Source: Dipteris shenzhenensis (lineage: Eukaryota > Polypodiophyta > Polypodiopsida > Gleicheniales). Taken from it: 64,000 nucleotides of DNA. Numbering within the stretch: the first letter of the stretch is position 1; each line of letters starts with the position of its first letter. The stretch is taken from NCBI GenBank assembly GCA_047967505.1, contig CM106541.1; one strand, 5' to 3'. The notes below the pieces were generated by a model. The model saw nothing but the letters and a program-made list of their open reading frames with translations. It was not told the DNA's origin and did not search any database. Shown here in pieces: positions 52,991 through 63,846 of this stretch. Position numbers and translations under genes: made by a program.

Positions 52991-54952
52991 ATGCAGCACG
53001 AGGGCTCAAAGCCTAGCAAAATTATATTCTCATGCATATTGAAAGCTTGTGGCAGCAATCAATTCATAGGTGAGGGCAGGCTCATACATGACCAGATCAT
53101 CAGGTTTGGACTCGAATCAGATTTAGTTGTTGGGAGCACCCTTGTTGACATGTACTCCAAGTGTGGGAGCCCGCATGAGGCACGGGAAGTATTCGATGAA
53201 TTATCAAATAGGGACTTGGTGTTATGGAATACAATGATTGCTGGATATGCCCAGCATGGGAATGGGCTTCCAGCTCTGCAATTATTTATGAAAATGCAAG
53301 AGGAAGGCATAGAGCCAAACAACGTTACGTTTTCATGTGCCCTGAAAGCATGTAGCAGCTTTAAGGATATACAGCATGCCAGGCAGATACATGCTCATAT
53401 CAGTAGGAGTGGGCTAGAATCAGATGTGGTGGTTGGGAGTGCCCTTGTTGATGTGTATGCCAAATGCGGAATGATGGAGGAAGCCCAAAAAGTCTTTCAT
53501 AAATTGCCAAATCGAAATGTGATCTCTTGGAATGCAATACTTGCTGGATATGCACAGCATGGGCATGCTCACTTCACTTTTGATCTTTTCATGGAAATGC
53601 TACAGAGTGGCATAAACCCAGACAGGATCACATTTTTGGCAATATTGAAAGCTTGTGCTAGCACACCGGTTGGTGAACAGGGCAAGCTGATCCACGATCA
53701 CATAATCCGAAATGGATTTGAATCAGACATGACCATAGGGACCACTCTTGTGAACATGTATGCTAGGGGTGGGAGGCTAGAGGATGCAAACAAAGTGTTC
53801 GATACAATAGTCAATCGAAATGTGGTCTCATGGGGGGCAATGATTGCAGGATATGTCCAGCAGGGCCATGGTCTTCAGGCTCTTGAGCTTTTTTGGAAAA
53901 TGCAACAGGATAGCATCCAGCCTGACAAAGTCATGCTTTTGTGCATGTTGAAAGCATGTGGCAGGATAGGAGCCATTGGACAGGGAAGGCTGATACATGA
54001 TCAGATAATCAAATGTGCACTTGAAAAAGACGTGGTTGTTGGGACAGCACTCATCGACATGTATGCCCATTGTGGGAGCCTTGAAGAGGCTTATGGAGTT
54101 TTTGCTAAATTGCCGAAAAGAGATATTGTGTCATGGGGTGCAATGATTGCAGCTTATTCTCAGCATGGCAAGTTCAGGCTAGCAAGACAGTGCCTTGAGG
54201 ATATGCAAGGGCAAGGCTTCAAGCCAGATAATGGTATTTACACCAGTGTTCTTACTGCCTGCTGTCATGCATGCCAAGTAGAGGAAGGTCTTTCATACTT
54301 CAAGGACATGAAAGAGCATGGCATACCACCAAGCATTGAGAACTTCAATTGCATGGTTGTTCTTCTTAGCCGGGCAGGATGCTTGAAGGAGGCAGAAGGG
54401 CTACTCCAAACTATACCTATCCAACCATTTGTCACGGGGTGGACATCTTTACTTGTTGCATGCAGGACACATGGTAATATGGAGATAGGAAGGCAGTGCT
54501 TTGATCAAGTTGTCCACTTGAATCCAAATATTGCTGCAGGTTATGTGCTCATGTCAAACATCTGCGCTGATTCTCACATGTGGGAGGATGTTTACAAGTT
54601 ACAAGATTTGAGAAAATGCGCAAGTGCATGGAAGAAGCCTGGGAGCGCCTTTATTGAGGTGAACAAAAAGGTGCATGAGTTTATTGTGAGAGACAAAGCC
54701 CATTTAGAAAGTGATCAAATTGATGCCAAGTTAAATAGGGTAAGGAGTTTTTTGAAGGAAGAAGGGTATGTGCCACAATGGGGATTGGTAGTGGAGCCAA
54801 TGCCAAATGCTTATAGGGAGGATGTGTCGGATGGACATGCTGTAGCTTTTGGGCTTTTGGATATGGTTCAAGATACAATACTTGGTGATGATAAGTTAGC
54901 ACCTGCTACTACCCCGAATGGCATATTCTCTCAAGATGAAATATCAGGTTGA
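52991..54952 (+). CDS. PPR protein, PLS-E class with vestigial DYW, N-terminally truncated (unit C)
   Basis: PLS-class PPR proteins bind organellar RNA one base per motif, often to direct C-to-U editing. This frame has 653 codons from the first in-frame ATG (52991) and is open without lesions. About ten to eleven motifs are visible by repeats of VGSTLVDMYSKCG and FDELSNRDLVLWNTMI. An E1-like region starts near residue 500 (CFDQVVHLNPNIAAGYVLM), an E2/E+ region near 547 (KKPGSAFIEVNKKVHEF), and only a stump of the DYW deaminase near 613 (DGHAVAFGLL) with no HxE, CxxC or DYW. Upstream, homologous codons (KVAKPSTYTW) are in frame but follow a TAG (52883-52885) caused by one extra A near 52895. 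No transit peptide is attached. It is either a shortened protein or a young pseudogene. Confidence 0.8.
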   Translation: MQHEGSKPSKIIFSCILKACGSNQFIGEGRLIHDQIIRFGLESDLVVGSTLVDMYSKCGSPHEAREVFDELSNRDLVLWNTMIAGYAQHGNGLPALQLFMKMQEEGIEPNNVTFSCALKACSSFKDIQHARQIHAHISRSGLESDVVVGSALVDVYAKCGMMEEAQKVFHKLPNRNVISWNAILAGYAQHGHAHFTFDLFMEMLQSGINPDRITFLAILKACASTPVGEQGKLIHDHIIRNGFESDMTIGTTLVNMYARGGRLEDANKVFDTIVNRNVVSWGAMIAGYVQQGHGLQALELFWKMQQDSIQPDKVMLLCMLKACGRIGAIGQGRLIHDQIIKCALEKDVVVGTALIDMYAHCGSLEEAYGVFAKLPKRDIVSWGAMIAAYSQHGKFRLARQCLEDMQGQGFKPDNGIYTSVLTACCHACQVEEGLSYFKDMKEHGIPPSIENFNCMVVLLSRAGCLKEAEGLLQTIPIQPFVTGWTSLLVACRTHGNMEIGRQCFDQVVHLNPNIAAGYVLMSNICADSHMWEDVYKLQDLRKCASAWKKPGSAFIEVNKKVHEFIVRDKAHLESDQIDAKLNRVRSFLKEEGYVPQWGLVVEPMPNAYREDVSDGHAVAFGLLDMVQDTILGDDKLAPATTPNGIFSQDEISG

Positions 54953-55662
54953 GCGAATATGAAATTGTCTAGTTCACAACTAGATTGGTATAAAAGATTG
55001 AAGAAAAGGAATTTAACTGGAAATGCAACTGAAGGAAAAGTAAACTCAGATGTACTCCACAAAGAGAGAGTGGATGTTGCATGGGGCCATTGGGGGAAAT
55101 TGGGGATGCCAACTGCGAGAGGATATTCTGAGTTGCATCCAGTGTCTATAGTGCCATTGGTCTTGCTGAGCCTACCCTCACCATGTGCCAGGATCATTGG
55201 ACCATTCATGTGAACTTAATGCTTGGCATAGGAATTGCTGATTATGGATGGAAATGACCAACATCAAATCAGTATCTTGGAAGGATCACTGCAAGCTGGG
55301 AAGCTCGTGGGAAATGTTTGTTGCTCCTGCAGAGGTGATAGTGGCATGTGCAGAAGCTGTTGCTATTGGCAACCTTGTTAAAAGTGGGTTTATAGTAAGT
55401 AGGTAGGCTGGCAGGTGGATCTGAAATGACTTTTCATTTGCATCATGTTAATGAGGTCAAACAGACAAAAAGGTTGGCTGCCCAACCTTATGTGAAGTGA
55501 GATTTTTGAAAATACATGATTTGCAAGCTCCTTTGCTTTAAAGTCTATTCTGGTCTCACATACTACATGCTGTTGGCTCAGTCTTGTTGTTGTTGTTTAC
55601 TATTTGAAACAAATGTTGGGCTATGGGTAGGTTGAGCAGGGAAGCATATATTATATATCATA
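54953..55662 (+). other. PPR unit C tail plus start of a further unit
   Basis: 54953-55440 matches the tail of unit A. From about 55480 to 55660 the sequence matches the non-coding block of units A and B (39519-39708), including gaaaatacatgatttgcaag and gaagcatatattatatatc. So a fourth unit once followed C, and only about 180 bases of it remain. Confidence 0.7.
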
Positions 55663-55822
55663 GAATAGCCGGGCAAGCATAAAAAGGGTCATGTGAAGTC
55701 CCTCAAAGCATGAAGTGCTTGGTAATTGCAGGCTACCACCTCTATTTCTGCATCAAATTCGTCATTGGCTTTCTTAAACCTCATCTATCTCGCCACAGGG
55801 ATATCAACTGGCATTTGGTACT

Positions 55823-56272
55823 TTGAATCGACATGCAATCACCATTATCTTTAATGGGGATCATAGAATGATTTGTCCATTCTACTCCTCTATGGAAGTG
55901 TGTGTAGGTGACGTGAGTGGATGCGGAGGCACTTGTGTGCAAGGTGCCTTTGAACTTCCCTGCAACAAGGGCAGTGAGCTCTCACTGTGGCAGTGGAGTT
56001 GGATTTCAGGGTTCACAGTAAGAACCAGGCAACTCAAGCATCAACATACAATGACGATTATCTTTAATAAGGATTCTAGAATGATTCGTCCATTCTACTT
56101 TTCTATGGAACTGTCTATAGGTGATGCGAGTGGATGGAGAGGCATTAGTGTGCAAGGTGCCTTTGAACTTCCCTTCAACAAGGGCAGTGGTGTGGCAGTG
56201 GAGTTGGATTTCGGGGTTCACAGTAAGAACTGTGCAACTCAAGTCATCCTATTACTACCAATTATTAGTTGA
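55823..56272 (+). CDS. Hypothetical 149-codon frame made of two tandem repeats
   Basis: The frame is open across a tandem duplication (55827-56039 and 56040-56243, period about 213). Each half has TIIFN, MI(C/R)PFY, SME, GD then VQGAFELP and NKGS. The usable start is an ATG just inside the first copy. I recognise no family; a transposon-derived origin is possible. Only the frame preservation through two diverged copies argues for coding. Confidence 0.3.
   Translation: MNRHAITIIFNGDHRMICPFYSSMEVCVGDVSGCGGTCVQGAFELPCNKGSELSLWQWSWISGFTVRTRQLKHQHTMTIIFNKDSRMIRPFYFSMELSIGDASGWRGISVQGAFELPFNKGSGVAVELDFGVHSKNCATQVILLLPIIS
55827..56243 (+). repeat. Diverged tandem duplication, about 213 and 204 bases
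   Basis: Copy 1 begins atcgacatgcaatcacc and copy 2 atcaacatacaatgacg. Both contain gtgcaaggtgcctttgaact and end near gcaactcaag. Identity is about 85%. Confidence 0.9.
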
Positions 56273-56745
56273 ATCAACCTTGTGAGAACACAAGGGAAAA
56301 AACCTGACACACAAAGATTAGAGTAGACACGTAGAACATAGTGTAGGTGAATGAAGTGTATGAATATATAATGTGTGATCCAGCACAAGAGCTCGATGTG
56401 AGACTCTGATAGAATGCCAAAACACAAACTTGAGTGAGTAGATGAGAGGCTCACGTCAATGACAGTGGTAGTTGGGGGCTGCAAACACAACCTGTGTGGC
56501 TGTAGATGGCAGCAGCAAATCTGAGGCAGAAGCACCTCCAAAATGGCAATAGATGATGCCGGATACACTTGCAGATAGTTCTGCAATAGAGGGCTCCAAC
56601 GCAGCAATAGTAGGCTTTAGATATGAGGCAAAAATGCAGAACAAATAGGTTGCAAATCTGAGTTGAATGGCTGCAGATATATCTCAAAATGCAACTCTTA
56701 TGGGCTGTAAACCCTATAGCTTGACACCCCCTCTCAGACCACCTT

Positions 56746-56785
<40 letters not shown>

Positions 56786-57239
56786 CGTGGAAAAAAGTGC
56801 CCCACCCTCAATTCCTATATTCCACAAAAAAGCGAGTCACTCACAATGAGGCGAGTACACAAGTGGCCTAAAGCATCTTAGTCCATTAGTCTTCAGCTTA
56901 CCAGTGTATGAAAAATTCAAACTACCCATGTATATTTTATACCTTCTCAACCACATCTGTTTCATCTCTCCTAAGCCACATGCCTTTAGGGTGTGTTCAC
57001 GTATCGGGGCAACAAGTTTTCTAATACCCCCCTCAATAAAACAATGCATTGGACCAAACAACCATCTTACATTTTACAGACTCCATGAACAATGGATTTG
57101 CCTTTAAAATGTTAGGCACTACAAAAGAGTTACAACATGATATTATACATTAAGAATAGGACTAAAAAAGTTCATCTGGTAATTTCATGAAGAGACAACT
57201 GCAAAGTTACTCTCCTCTTTGTTGTGTTGCCGATGAGTT
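56273..57239. other. No gene recognised; contains a (GA) microsatellite
   Basis: A (GA)15 run at 56750-56781. The frames at 56239-56690 on the minus strand lack recognisable similarity. Confidence 0.5.
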
Positions 57240-57720
57240 AAATGTCCCATCTCCCCACACTTACCATCTTCTTGTGAGGATCTTTTTTGAAGCACCATAA
57301 CTCAGCATGGCCCTTTTCTTACAAAAGGTGTACCATAGCTGAGACTTGGCCACCGTGGATAAGGCCTGAAAGGTGGATTTGGTGCACAATCCTGAACCTT
57401 GTGCTCTTCTTCCAAAATTCCAGCAATGCACCCGTCGGGAGTCGATGATGGAAAATTCTTCAAGGCAGGACTAAGGTGTCATATTTAGCAGGCATACTCT
57501 TGAGGAGCATGGCAATTGCATCATCATTATCGACCTTACAGTAAAGTGATGCTAATTGAACTATGACACTCTTTAAATTAGACACGTGCCCCCCAGGCTT
57601 TACTTGACATCTTCAAGTCATAAAACTTTATCTTTAATGCCATGTTTGAATTTTTACCTTAGGTTTTGTACAATTTGTCGAGTTATCTCCAACAATGCCT
57701 TTGTTGTTGTCAAGTCAAAA
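57240..57720 (-). pseudogene. Copia gag pseudogene fragment
   Basis: On the minus strand with frameshifts: KIKFYDLKM (compare LKFYDLKM of the copia gag at 7574-8410), then AIAMLLKSMPAKYDTLV (the conserved end of the UBN2 capsid) and, at 57330-57240, a damaged zinc knuckle FCKK...HAELWCFKKD. No LTRs or pol nearby. Confidence 0.7.
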
Positions 57721-58992
57721 ACATGATGAATGAGACCCTTCATGGTGCCACCTCATCCCTCTAGCCATCTCTGACAAGAAGGGGGAATCCCTCCATTCTC
57801 TAAGGAAAGAAGTCCTCCTGGCAGTGGAAGCCCAGGAAGAACCGTGCATGGTAGCCCAAATGGCCATCAGAGTGTGAGTCGTGTCCGTCCAAATCGTGGC
57901 CAATGTGTGAGCAGGGTGAACCTGAGATCCCTCCATAATGCATCTAGCTCTCCAAATGTGCTGTCTTCAATTAGGACTTCTGACTATCTATAATTATGAA
58001 TATTTCCATTGAGCCATCAACTTTAATACCCTATGTCCACCTTTTGACCAAGCCACAAACACCAATTGAAAAGTGTGACCATTATTTTATTTTTTTCAAG
58101 AAAGAGACTTCTATTTAAGTATGAAGTGTGACCGTTATGTAGAGGCATGTATTCAGTTATGACATTTCAAGAATAACTCTCTTTACATTCAAGCCATCAG
58201 ATTGTAAGAAATGAGAATTCAAGGATTCTTCATGGCCACATTCTGACCATGATGCCTAAATGGAAAACCAATCTAAGAGTGTATATCCACATTTTTTTTC
58301 TATCGTTTCCTATAAACCAGCACTGTAGATAGATGTTTAGATCACTTTTGAAATTTCAACTCACAGAATTGGGATGAGATTGAACAAGTTACCTGACTTT
58401 TTAATGATGCACAGCCAGATATACAAAAACTGTGTAAAGAACACTGCCACCACTGCAGTTTTACTAGTCCAACAAGCAGAACCAAATTTAATATAGTGAC
58501 TGCTACTGCGCAGAATGAATGCCACAAACTGATACAGGATGTGGGATCTTGCACCTGTCAAGGTGAATAATTGCCACTGTGATGGCATATAAGACCTCTG
58601 TATCTAGAAAACAGACGTCCAGCTAAAGCATTGAAAAAGCTAAAATACAAGCATTGTTCCACTGCCCATTAAATTCTAATAGTGTTCTTATAAATCTGGC
58701 CAGGAGAGTCTTAAAGAATGGATTGTAACACAGTTTCGCACCAACCCTCAAAATCCAAGCACTAAATGTGTGCATCAATTCAATGACCTCACCTTCTGAG
58801 GTAACAAATTTTATGTTCGCACTACTACTACCTCAATTGAATGAGAACGCTTGATGTAAAGCTACAAGATTGCCTTCTTTATGCTGAAAGTCTGCAGATG
58901 ACAAGGTTACCATATATTTCTCTCAGCCAAAAGGCCCTTCATAATACAATCAGCTCTGCACAATGCCACAGCACAAGAAACAAGGTCCAAAT
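57721..58992. other. 3' flank of the methyltransferase gene, no gene recognised
   Basis: Includes probable 3' UTR next to 58992 (minus-strand sense). Short frames only. Confidence 0.5.
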
Positions 58993-59200
58993 TCAAGAAG
59001 TGGCTTGAGGCCGCCACCTCGTCTTTTGCACAGCTAAGAGGCCCTCTTCTGCTTTTACATATGTCATCCGGACATCCCAATGTAGTGCCTCAACAAAGGC
59101 TTGTATCTCTTTGATGACATCAACCTTGTCACGAAATATTGCCCAGCCTTCTGGCCTCAGTAGCCTGTCCATCTCCACGATGGTGCCCATAATATTGCAT
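58993..59200 (-). CDS. PMT-family terminal exon
   Basis: Acceptor tctgtag, [19 protein letters not shown] to [11 protein letters not shown] and stop (58993-58995). Intact. Confidence 0.9.
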
Positions 59201-62200
59201 CTACAGAATCAAAATGGTTTCAGAATGAAACACACATACACTAAAACAATATGCCAGCCATTTGATCAGGGAAGAAGATCATGTCAAACATTCTCCTCAC
59301 CTCTTTTTAAGTTTGCTGAATAGATGATCTGAATGTAGAAGATCATATGTCCTTGGATACGAGCTGAATGACTCACACCAATCATGGTAAATCCCAAAAA
59401 GTCCACGATCAAATATTACTGGCAATGTATCGGCTGCATCAAAAGGTACTACGTTCATCATCCATATAGGCTGTGACACTAGGGCAGCTGCAAAACTGTC
59501 AATTTCCAGAATCCAATGGTGTTAGCATCTTGAAAATAGACAATGCTGTCGACCCTCAAACTCCACATTGCATGACAGTCTACATTCGAAAAGTTGGCTC
59601 AGGAGACCAAAGCCTGTAGACTGCTTACCCTCCATAGACTGCCCTCATGTCCATTACATTCCTGATGTTTTTCCAATTAATACCAAGGCCACGAAGATAA
59701 GATTTCTCCACAACACGCTGCCAATGCTCACTGTCAGACCAAAAATCAGCAGCTGCTGGTTTCCCATACAATCCTTTCACATTATTCAACCATGTTGGAG
59801 CAGTTGAAAGCCGCAAAGGCCACTCCTGAGGCCAGTCTGTTCCACGAGCATCCTCATCGGAGGGAATTTTATGGATGCAAGCAGTCATAGGAATATACCT
59901 GTAACGAAACAGCTCCCATATTGTGAGTTAAATATGAAAAAACCAAGTTTGTGAAATTAAAACTCAGATGCAGAAATCTACATTAAAAAACACAGCAGTC
60001 TTACCATGCAGCATCTGGTTTATCATCCTCGTCGCACATTGGTGGATTTTTCTTTTTCCGGTTTTCATAGCAGAAATTATTTGTGGCTTATGAAAAATAG
60101 CAACACCAATGCCTGTTGATGCATCTGTAGTCTTAGCCACCAGCTTCCAGCATATTGCAGCAGTTAGTGCCACCATTGCTGCAGAGCAAGCCAGTGGAAT
60201 CAGTAAACAATAGAGAAAGAAGACCTTAATTTCGAAGATGCATTTTTGCATTCAAAATTTAATCATTTCTATAAAGAGACCAAATTGTAGATGATATTGA
60301 GACCCTGATTATTTTTACTTTTTATTTTTGCCAAGAATATTGAGCCCCTGATTTAAAAGGCCATTGGAGTATTGCTACAACTAACCTAAACCTGAGTATC
60401 AAAATCCCATACGTATGCAGAATTCCCTAGTTCATCGAAAGGTATATGTAGCTTCACGTTCCTAAGCCTCCACACACAAAACTTCCAAACCATACATTCT
60501 GGTTGATGCAGCACACTAGGGGACTACAGGAAAGTAACAGGCATGACTTAACAAAGAATAGGGAGCTTTGTCTTTCCTACAGAGCTTTAACAAAGAATAT
60601 GGAGCTTTCTCTTACCAGGGAAAGTTAGCATCCATGTCTTAATAAAGAATATGGAACTTGCTTTTCCTTCATTCTTCACTCACAAAGCTTGAAATCATGG
60701 CGCACAAAAAATTAAGCACAAGCAATGACCTGTATGTACCCTATTTAAATAAACAGCACATGAAAATGGGTGCATGTCATATAGGTGAGAATCATGCAAC
60801 TACTCTAAAGGTGACAAGCAGACTGATATATGCATCCTTCTGGGACATAGAAAGGTTCTAGACTTGCAAATTTTAATCTTTTCTGAAATGGAACCGGAAT
60901 TGGTGAACATGAAAATGGGTGCATGTCACATAGGTGAGAATCATGCAACTACTCTAAAGGTGACAAGCAGACTGATATATGCATCCTTCTGGGACATAGA
61001 AAGGTTCTAGACTTGCGAATTTTTAATCTTTTCTGAAATGGAACCAGAATTGGTGAACCGAGTTAAACATACTATGAAAATGAAAAAGGGACAAAAAAAG
61101 AAGCAGCTTTCCAAGAATCAACCCAAAGCAGATGTTTATGTGCAAAAGCTATAAACTTTCTCGATTTGCATTTTCTTCTCCCTCGGCTGTTCATCAGTTT
61201 GGATAAAAGTTCCAAATTGAGAACCAATTTCAAAAAGAAAGAAAATAGAGCAATGTGGCAATGTGTCTGAAAGTCTGGACAGACTTGCAAGCTTTGAACT
61301 TTTCGCAGATCAGAGAGATTGGTTCCTCTCTGTTACCAAAGCTGAAAAAAAAACATATTTTGACTGAGAATCTTCAAGCAAACAACAAGTTTGGACTATG
61401 AAATGGCAAAACAGAGGAATAGTGAGTAAACATAGAACCCTACATGAAATCCACAAAAGAGAGTTTTGCCACTTCAGGAAAGAAAGAGCAATTCATACTC
61501 CTCCCTTTGCAAAATCCAATACAATAGGGAGCACATCCTTTTCCCAAAACCACCATAGACAGAATCTTTCTCCAAAAGAGCACCTGACACAAGATTTCTA
61601 AGAACTGCTTTTCAATTTGCAAAGACAGGAAGAAGGTCATGTTGTTCAACCTTTCCAGATCGCCACATCCTCCTCGCCCTTCCAATACACTGGAGTTGCT
61701 GACCAAACAAAATATCCTCTTGGCCTCAGAACATGGTTAAGCTCAAGTAGAAGTTTGCCACCTGAAAATTCAGCAAAAAGATAATGTACCTTTATGAGAC
61801 TAGAATAAGTCCAATCATACAAATTTAGATTTTTTGTTGTTCTTAAGATAAAAAAACTACACAGAAAATAAAAGAGAAAATGAAAGACAAGAAAAAAGAG
61901 GTAAACAAACACATTTATGAAAAACAAAAGGAAGACATACTTAGCAAGCAAAGCAACACTTATGTTGCCTTATTGCATCTGAACTTTTCCTTGACAAAAG
62001 AAGTAAAACAAATAGGGGACAAATTTCTTGGAAAATATGTTCTGCACATTTGCACAAAGTCTGTCTACCACGCAGGCTTATTTTTTCTTGTAGGGAATAA
62101 TGACAGTCACATATAAGTGCAGTATTGCCAATAATCAACCTTCACTAGAAACTGTTGTTTGTTGCAATAGGTCACAAGGTAGCCCTATCCTTCCTACAAT

Positions 62201-62680
62201 CCAAGCCGGTTTACACTATTGACATCCTAATCTGAACTGAATAATTACCGTATGAGACTGAAGAATCAAATCACAGCTGTGTGCCCAACAGCATTAACAC
62301 ACGCAGAAACCAACTTGCCAACAAATTCACTGATGTAGACCTTGATGCTCTTTATCCAAGTTCAGTTCTTTTAGAAACATGCAGTTCATGAACCCTTTGA
62401 GGAAAGCACTAAATAAACTGAAGAAATAAGACTTTCCACAATGAACAACATCATACACATTGCTTGGAAAGACCAGCCTTTGGGTTCCCATCACAGATGA
62501 TATTGCAGGGATTCCCCGCTCAAGAGCCAACTGAACTTGCGCTTCATGTTCATCCTTAGGAGCAAAGGACATGGCGAGCACCTCCCGGTCAAACATGTAA
62601 CCCCCAAAACTTGCAACTCCACAGCCGACATCCAACATGACACGTGTACGTTTGCCCCAAGCAATTTCTGGCAGCGTCTG
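58993..62680 (-). CDS. PMT-family (DUF248) SAM-dependent methyltransferase, 3' six exons, with a frameshift
   Basis: These Golgi type-II membrane proteins are thought to methylate pectin; QUA2 is one member. Exons: 62680-62440, 61761-61651, 60178-60005, 59898-59629, 59495-59301, 59200-58993. Seen in order: the SAM-binding [120 protein letters not shown] and the C-terminal [13 protein letters not shown]. All join phases agree except exon 60178-60005, which is one base short (CCACAAATAATTTC): the frame leaves the family pattern after IFHKPQ. The family segment ARCRVPWH, expected between the first two exons, was not found. The membrane anchor and upstream exons are beyond the window. Confidence 0.85.
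59301..59495 (-). CDS. PMT-family exon (FAAALV to KLKKR)
   Basis: Acceptor attgacag, [19 protein letters not shown] to [14 protein letters not shown], donor gtgagg. Intact. Confidence 0.9.
59629..59898 (-). CDS. PMT-family exon (MTACIHKIP to MRAVYGG)
   Basis: Acceptor gttacag, completes the Trp codon, then [26 protein letters not shown] and [10 protein letters not shown], donor gtaagc (phase 2). Intact. Confidence 0.9.
60005..60178 (-). CDS. PMT-family exon with 1-base deletion
   Basis: Acceptor ctctgcag, [16 protein letters not shown] to IFHKPQ in frame; then the family-like residues ENRKKK and [12 protein letters not shown] appear only in the shifted frame. Exon length is 174 where phase requires 175. 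Confidence 0.85.
60758..61056 (+). repeat. Tandem duplication, 2 x 149 bases, in a PMT-family intron
   Basis: Copies begin acatgaaaatgggtgcatgt at 60758 and 60907. A handful of single-base differences and one extra T. It lies between exons 61651 and 60178. The rest of this intron (60179-61650) shows no other structure. Confidence 0.93.
61651..61761 (-). CDS. PMT-family exon (GGKLLLELN to IWK)
   Basis: Acceptor tttcag, 111 bases, [17 protein letters not shown] to EEDVAIWK, donor gttgaa. Its last base joins the next exon to give Lys-Ala-Met as in the family. Confidence 0.85.
61762..62439 (-). other. PMT-family intron; expected small exon not found
   Basis: AT-rich with long A/T runs. It should hold about 30-35 bases encoding ARCRVPWHIDG-like residues in phase; I find no candidate. 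Confidence 0.5.
62440..62680 (-). CDS. PMT-family exon with SAM-binding motif I
   Basis: Acceptor gtaaag, then [21 protein letters not shown] to YDVVH plus T (phase 1). The donor gtggaa is weak. Reading past it leaves family similarity at once. Confidence 0.75.
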
Positions 62681-63119
62681 CTTTACAACAACAAAATGCA
62701 CATAACATAAGAGGTGATAAGAAGACATCGTAGAAAGCAAATCCAAAAATAATACATGGCTGCATCTATTTTCTATAAGATATTCTTTTATAGGAAGCAC
62801 ATACTAAAAGAGATGGCGGCAAGATGCATTAATGGATGACAAAAAGAAACGATGTTATAAATCAGATTTTCACAGGATAGAATTTTGTGCACTATATGGT
62901 TTTATTGTACACTCCTATGGATCTTTCTAGATCTCAGCTTACAAGTCTGGCCCTCGCCCCATCTCTCTCTCTCTCTACCCACACTACCCCTATCTGCCCC
63001 TACACAGCCCCTCTTCCTTGCATAGCCCTTCCCCCACAACCCCCCTTGGTGCTCATAATCTTATTGATATCCACTTACACGCTTCCATGTACTCACCACC
63101 ATATTTAAGTCCCTACACA
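62681..63119. other. Intron or insertion boundary, nothing recognised
   Basis: Pyrimidine-rich (CT run near 62960-62980). No upstream PMT-family exon recognised. Confidence 0.45.
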
Positions 63120-63400
63120 TATAATCCACCATGTTTGCCTTTTGCGTCTTTGACAAGGTGCCGTAGGTGACTTGTCCAAATCTTTCATGCCACAGCTTGG
63201 AACTTCTATGATCTCCTCAACCTAGAAAAGTATCAATGCGGTACAATCCATTTTCCTCAACTCCTCACAATAGCTCCAGTCTCTTTGGATTTGACAACAA
63301 ATCCCTTGTCATCAAATATCACCCTCATCTTGCCGATCTTCAACATCTGACTTGCAGAATGCAAGTTCTTGCAAAGCTTTAGAACATAGAGAACACCAGA
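63120..63400 (-). pseudogene. Copia pol fragment (gag-pre-integrase region)
   Basis: Minus strand: GVLYVLKLCKNLHSASQM, then GKMRVIFDDKGF and, after a stop and frameshifts, LWHERFGQVTYGTLSK. The last is the conserved LWHxRxGH-type block just before the copia integrase. LTRs not seen. Confidence 0.8.
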
Positions 63401-63846
63401 GATGTCACGGGCATCCTCAGCCCGTGGCCATGCTGGACTGCCATGCAGGTAGCCAGCTCAGCAGCAATCCAAGCAGGCAGCCACGTGGCTTGCCACATCA
63501 GCAGCTGCCACGTTGGACAGCCAGTCGATGTAGGACACGCAGGCAGACGTAGTAGTTGCCACGTGGCAGCGATGACATCAGCATCTGCCACATGGCCAGT
63601 CAACTGCCAGATCAGTAGGTCGGTAACCCAGCAAGTGTCGGTGGACCAGGCGGCTTAGCAGCAGAAGGGGTCGGCCCTGTCGGTCGGTCTGTTTGAGGCG
63701 CGAGGGGACCTATGAAAGGCAGCCTCTTGGCCTTCAATCATCATCCCACCTGACACGACCCTAGAACTCCTGAAACCTCTATTCTGCAAGCAAACACAAG
63801 AACACACCAAACGTGAGGAAACTGAGCAGGCTGCTCACCACCCAAC
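63401..63846 (+). promoter_or_regulatory. G-box-rich sequence, probable LTR or leader
   Basis: CACGTG palindromes at 63482-63487 and 63560-63565, with several variants (tgccacgtt, gccacatggc) around repeated agctgcc/agcatctgcca words. The cggtcggtctgtttga segment (about 63679) resembles ggctggtctgtttggg in the LTR near 7076. Boundaries unknown. Confidence 0.4.
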
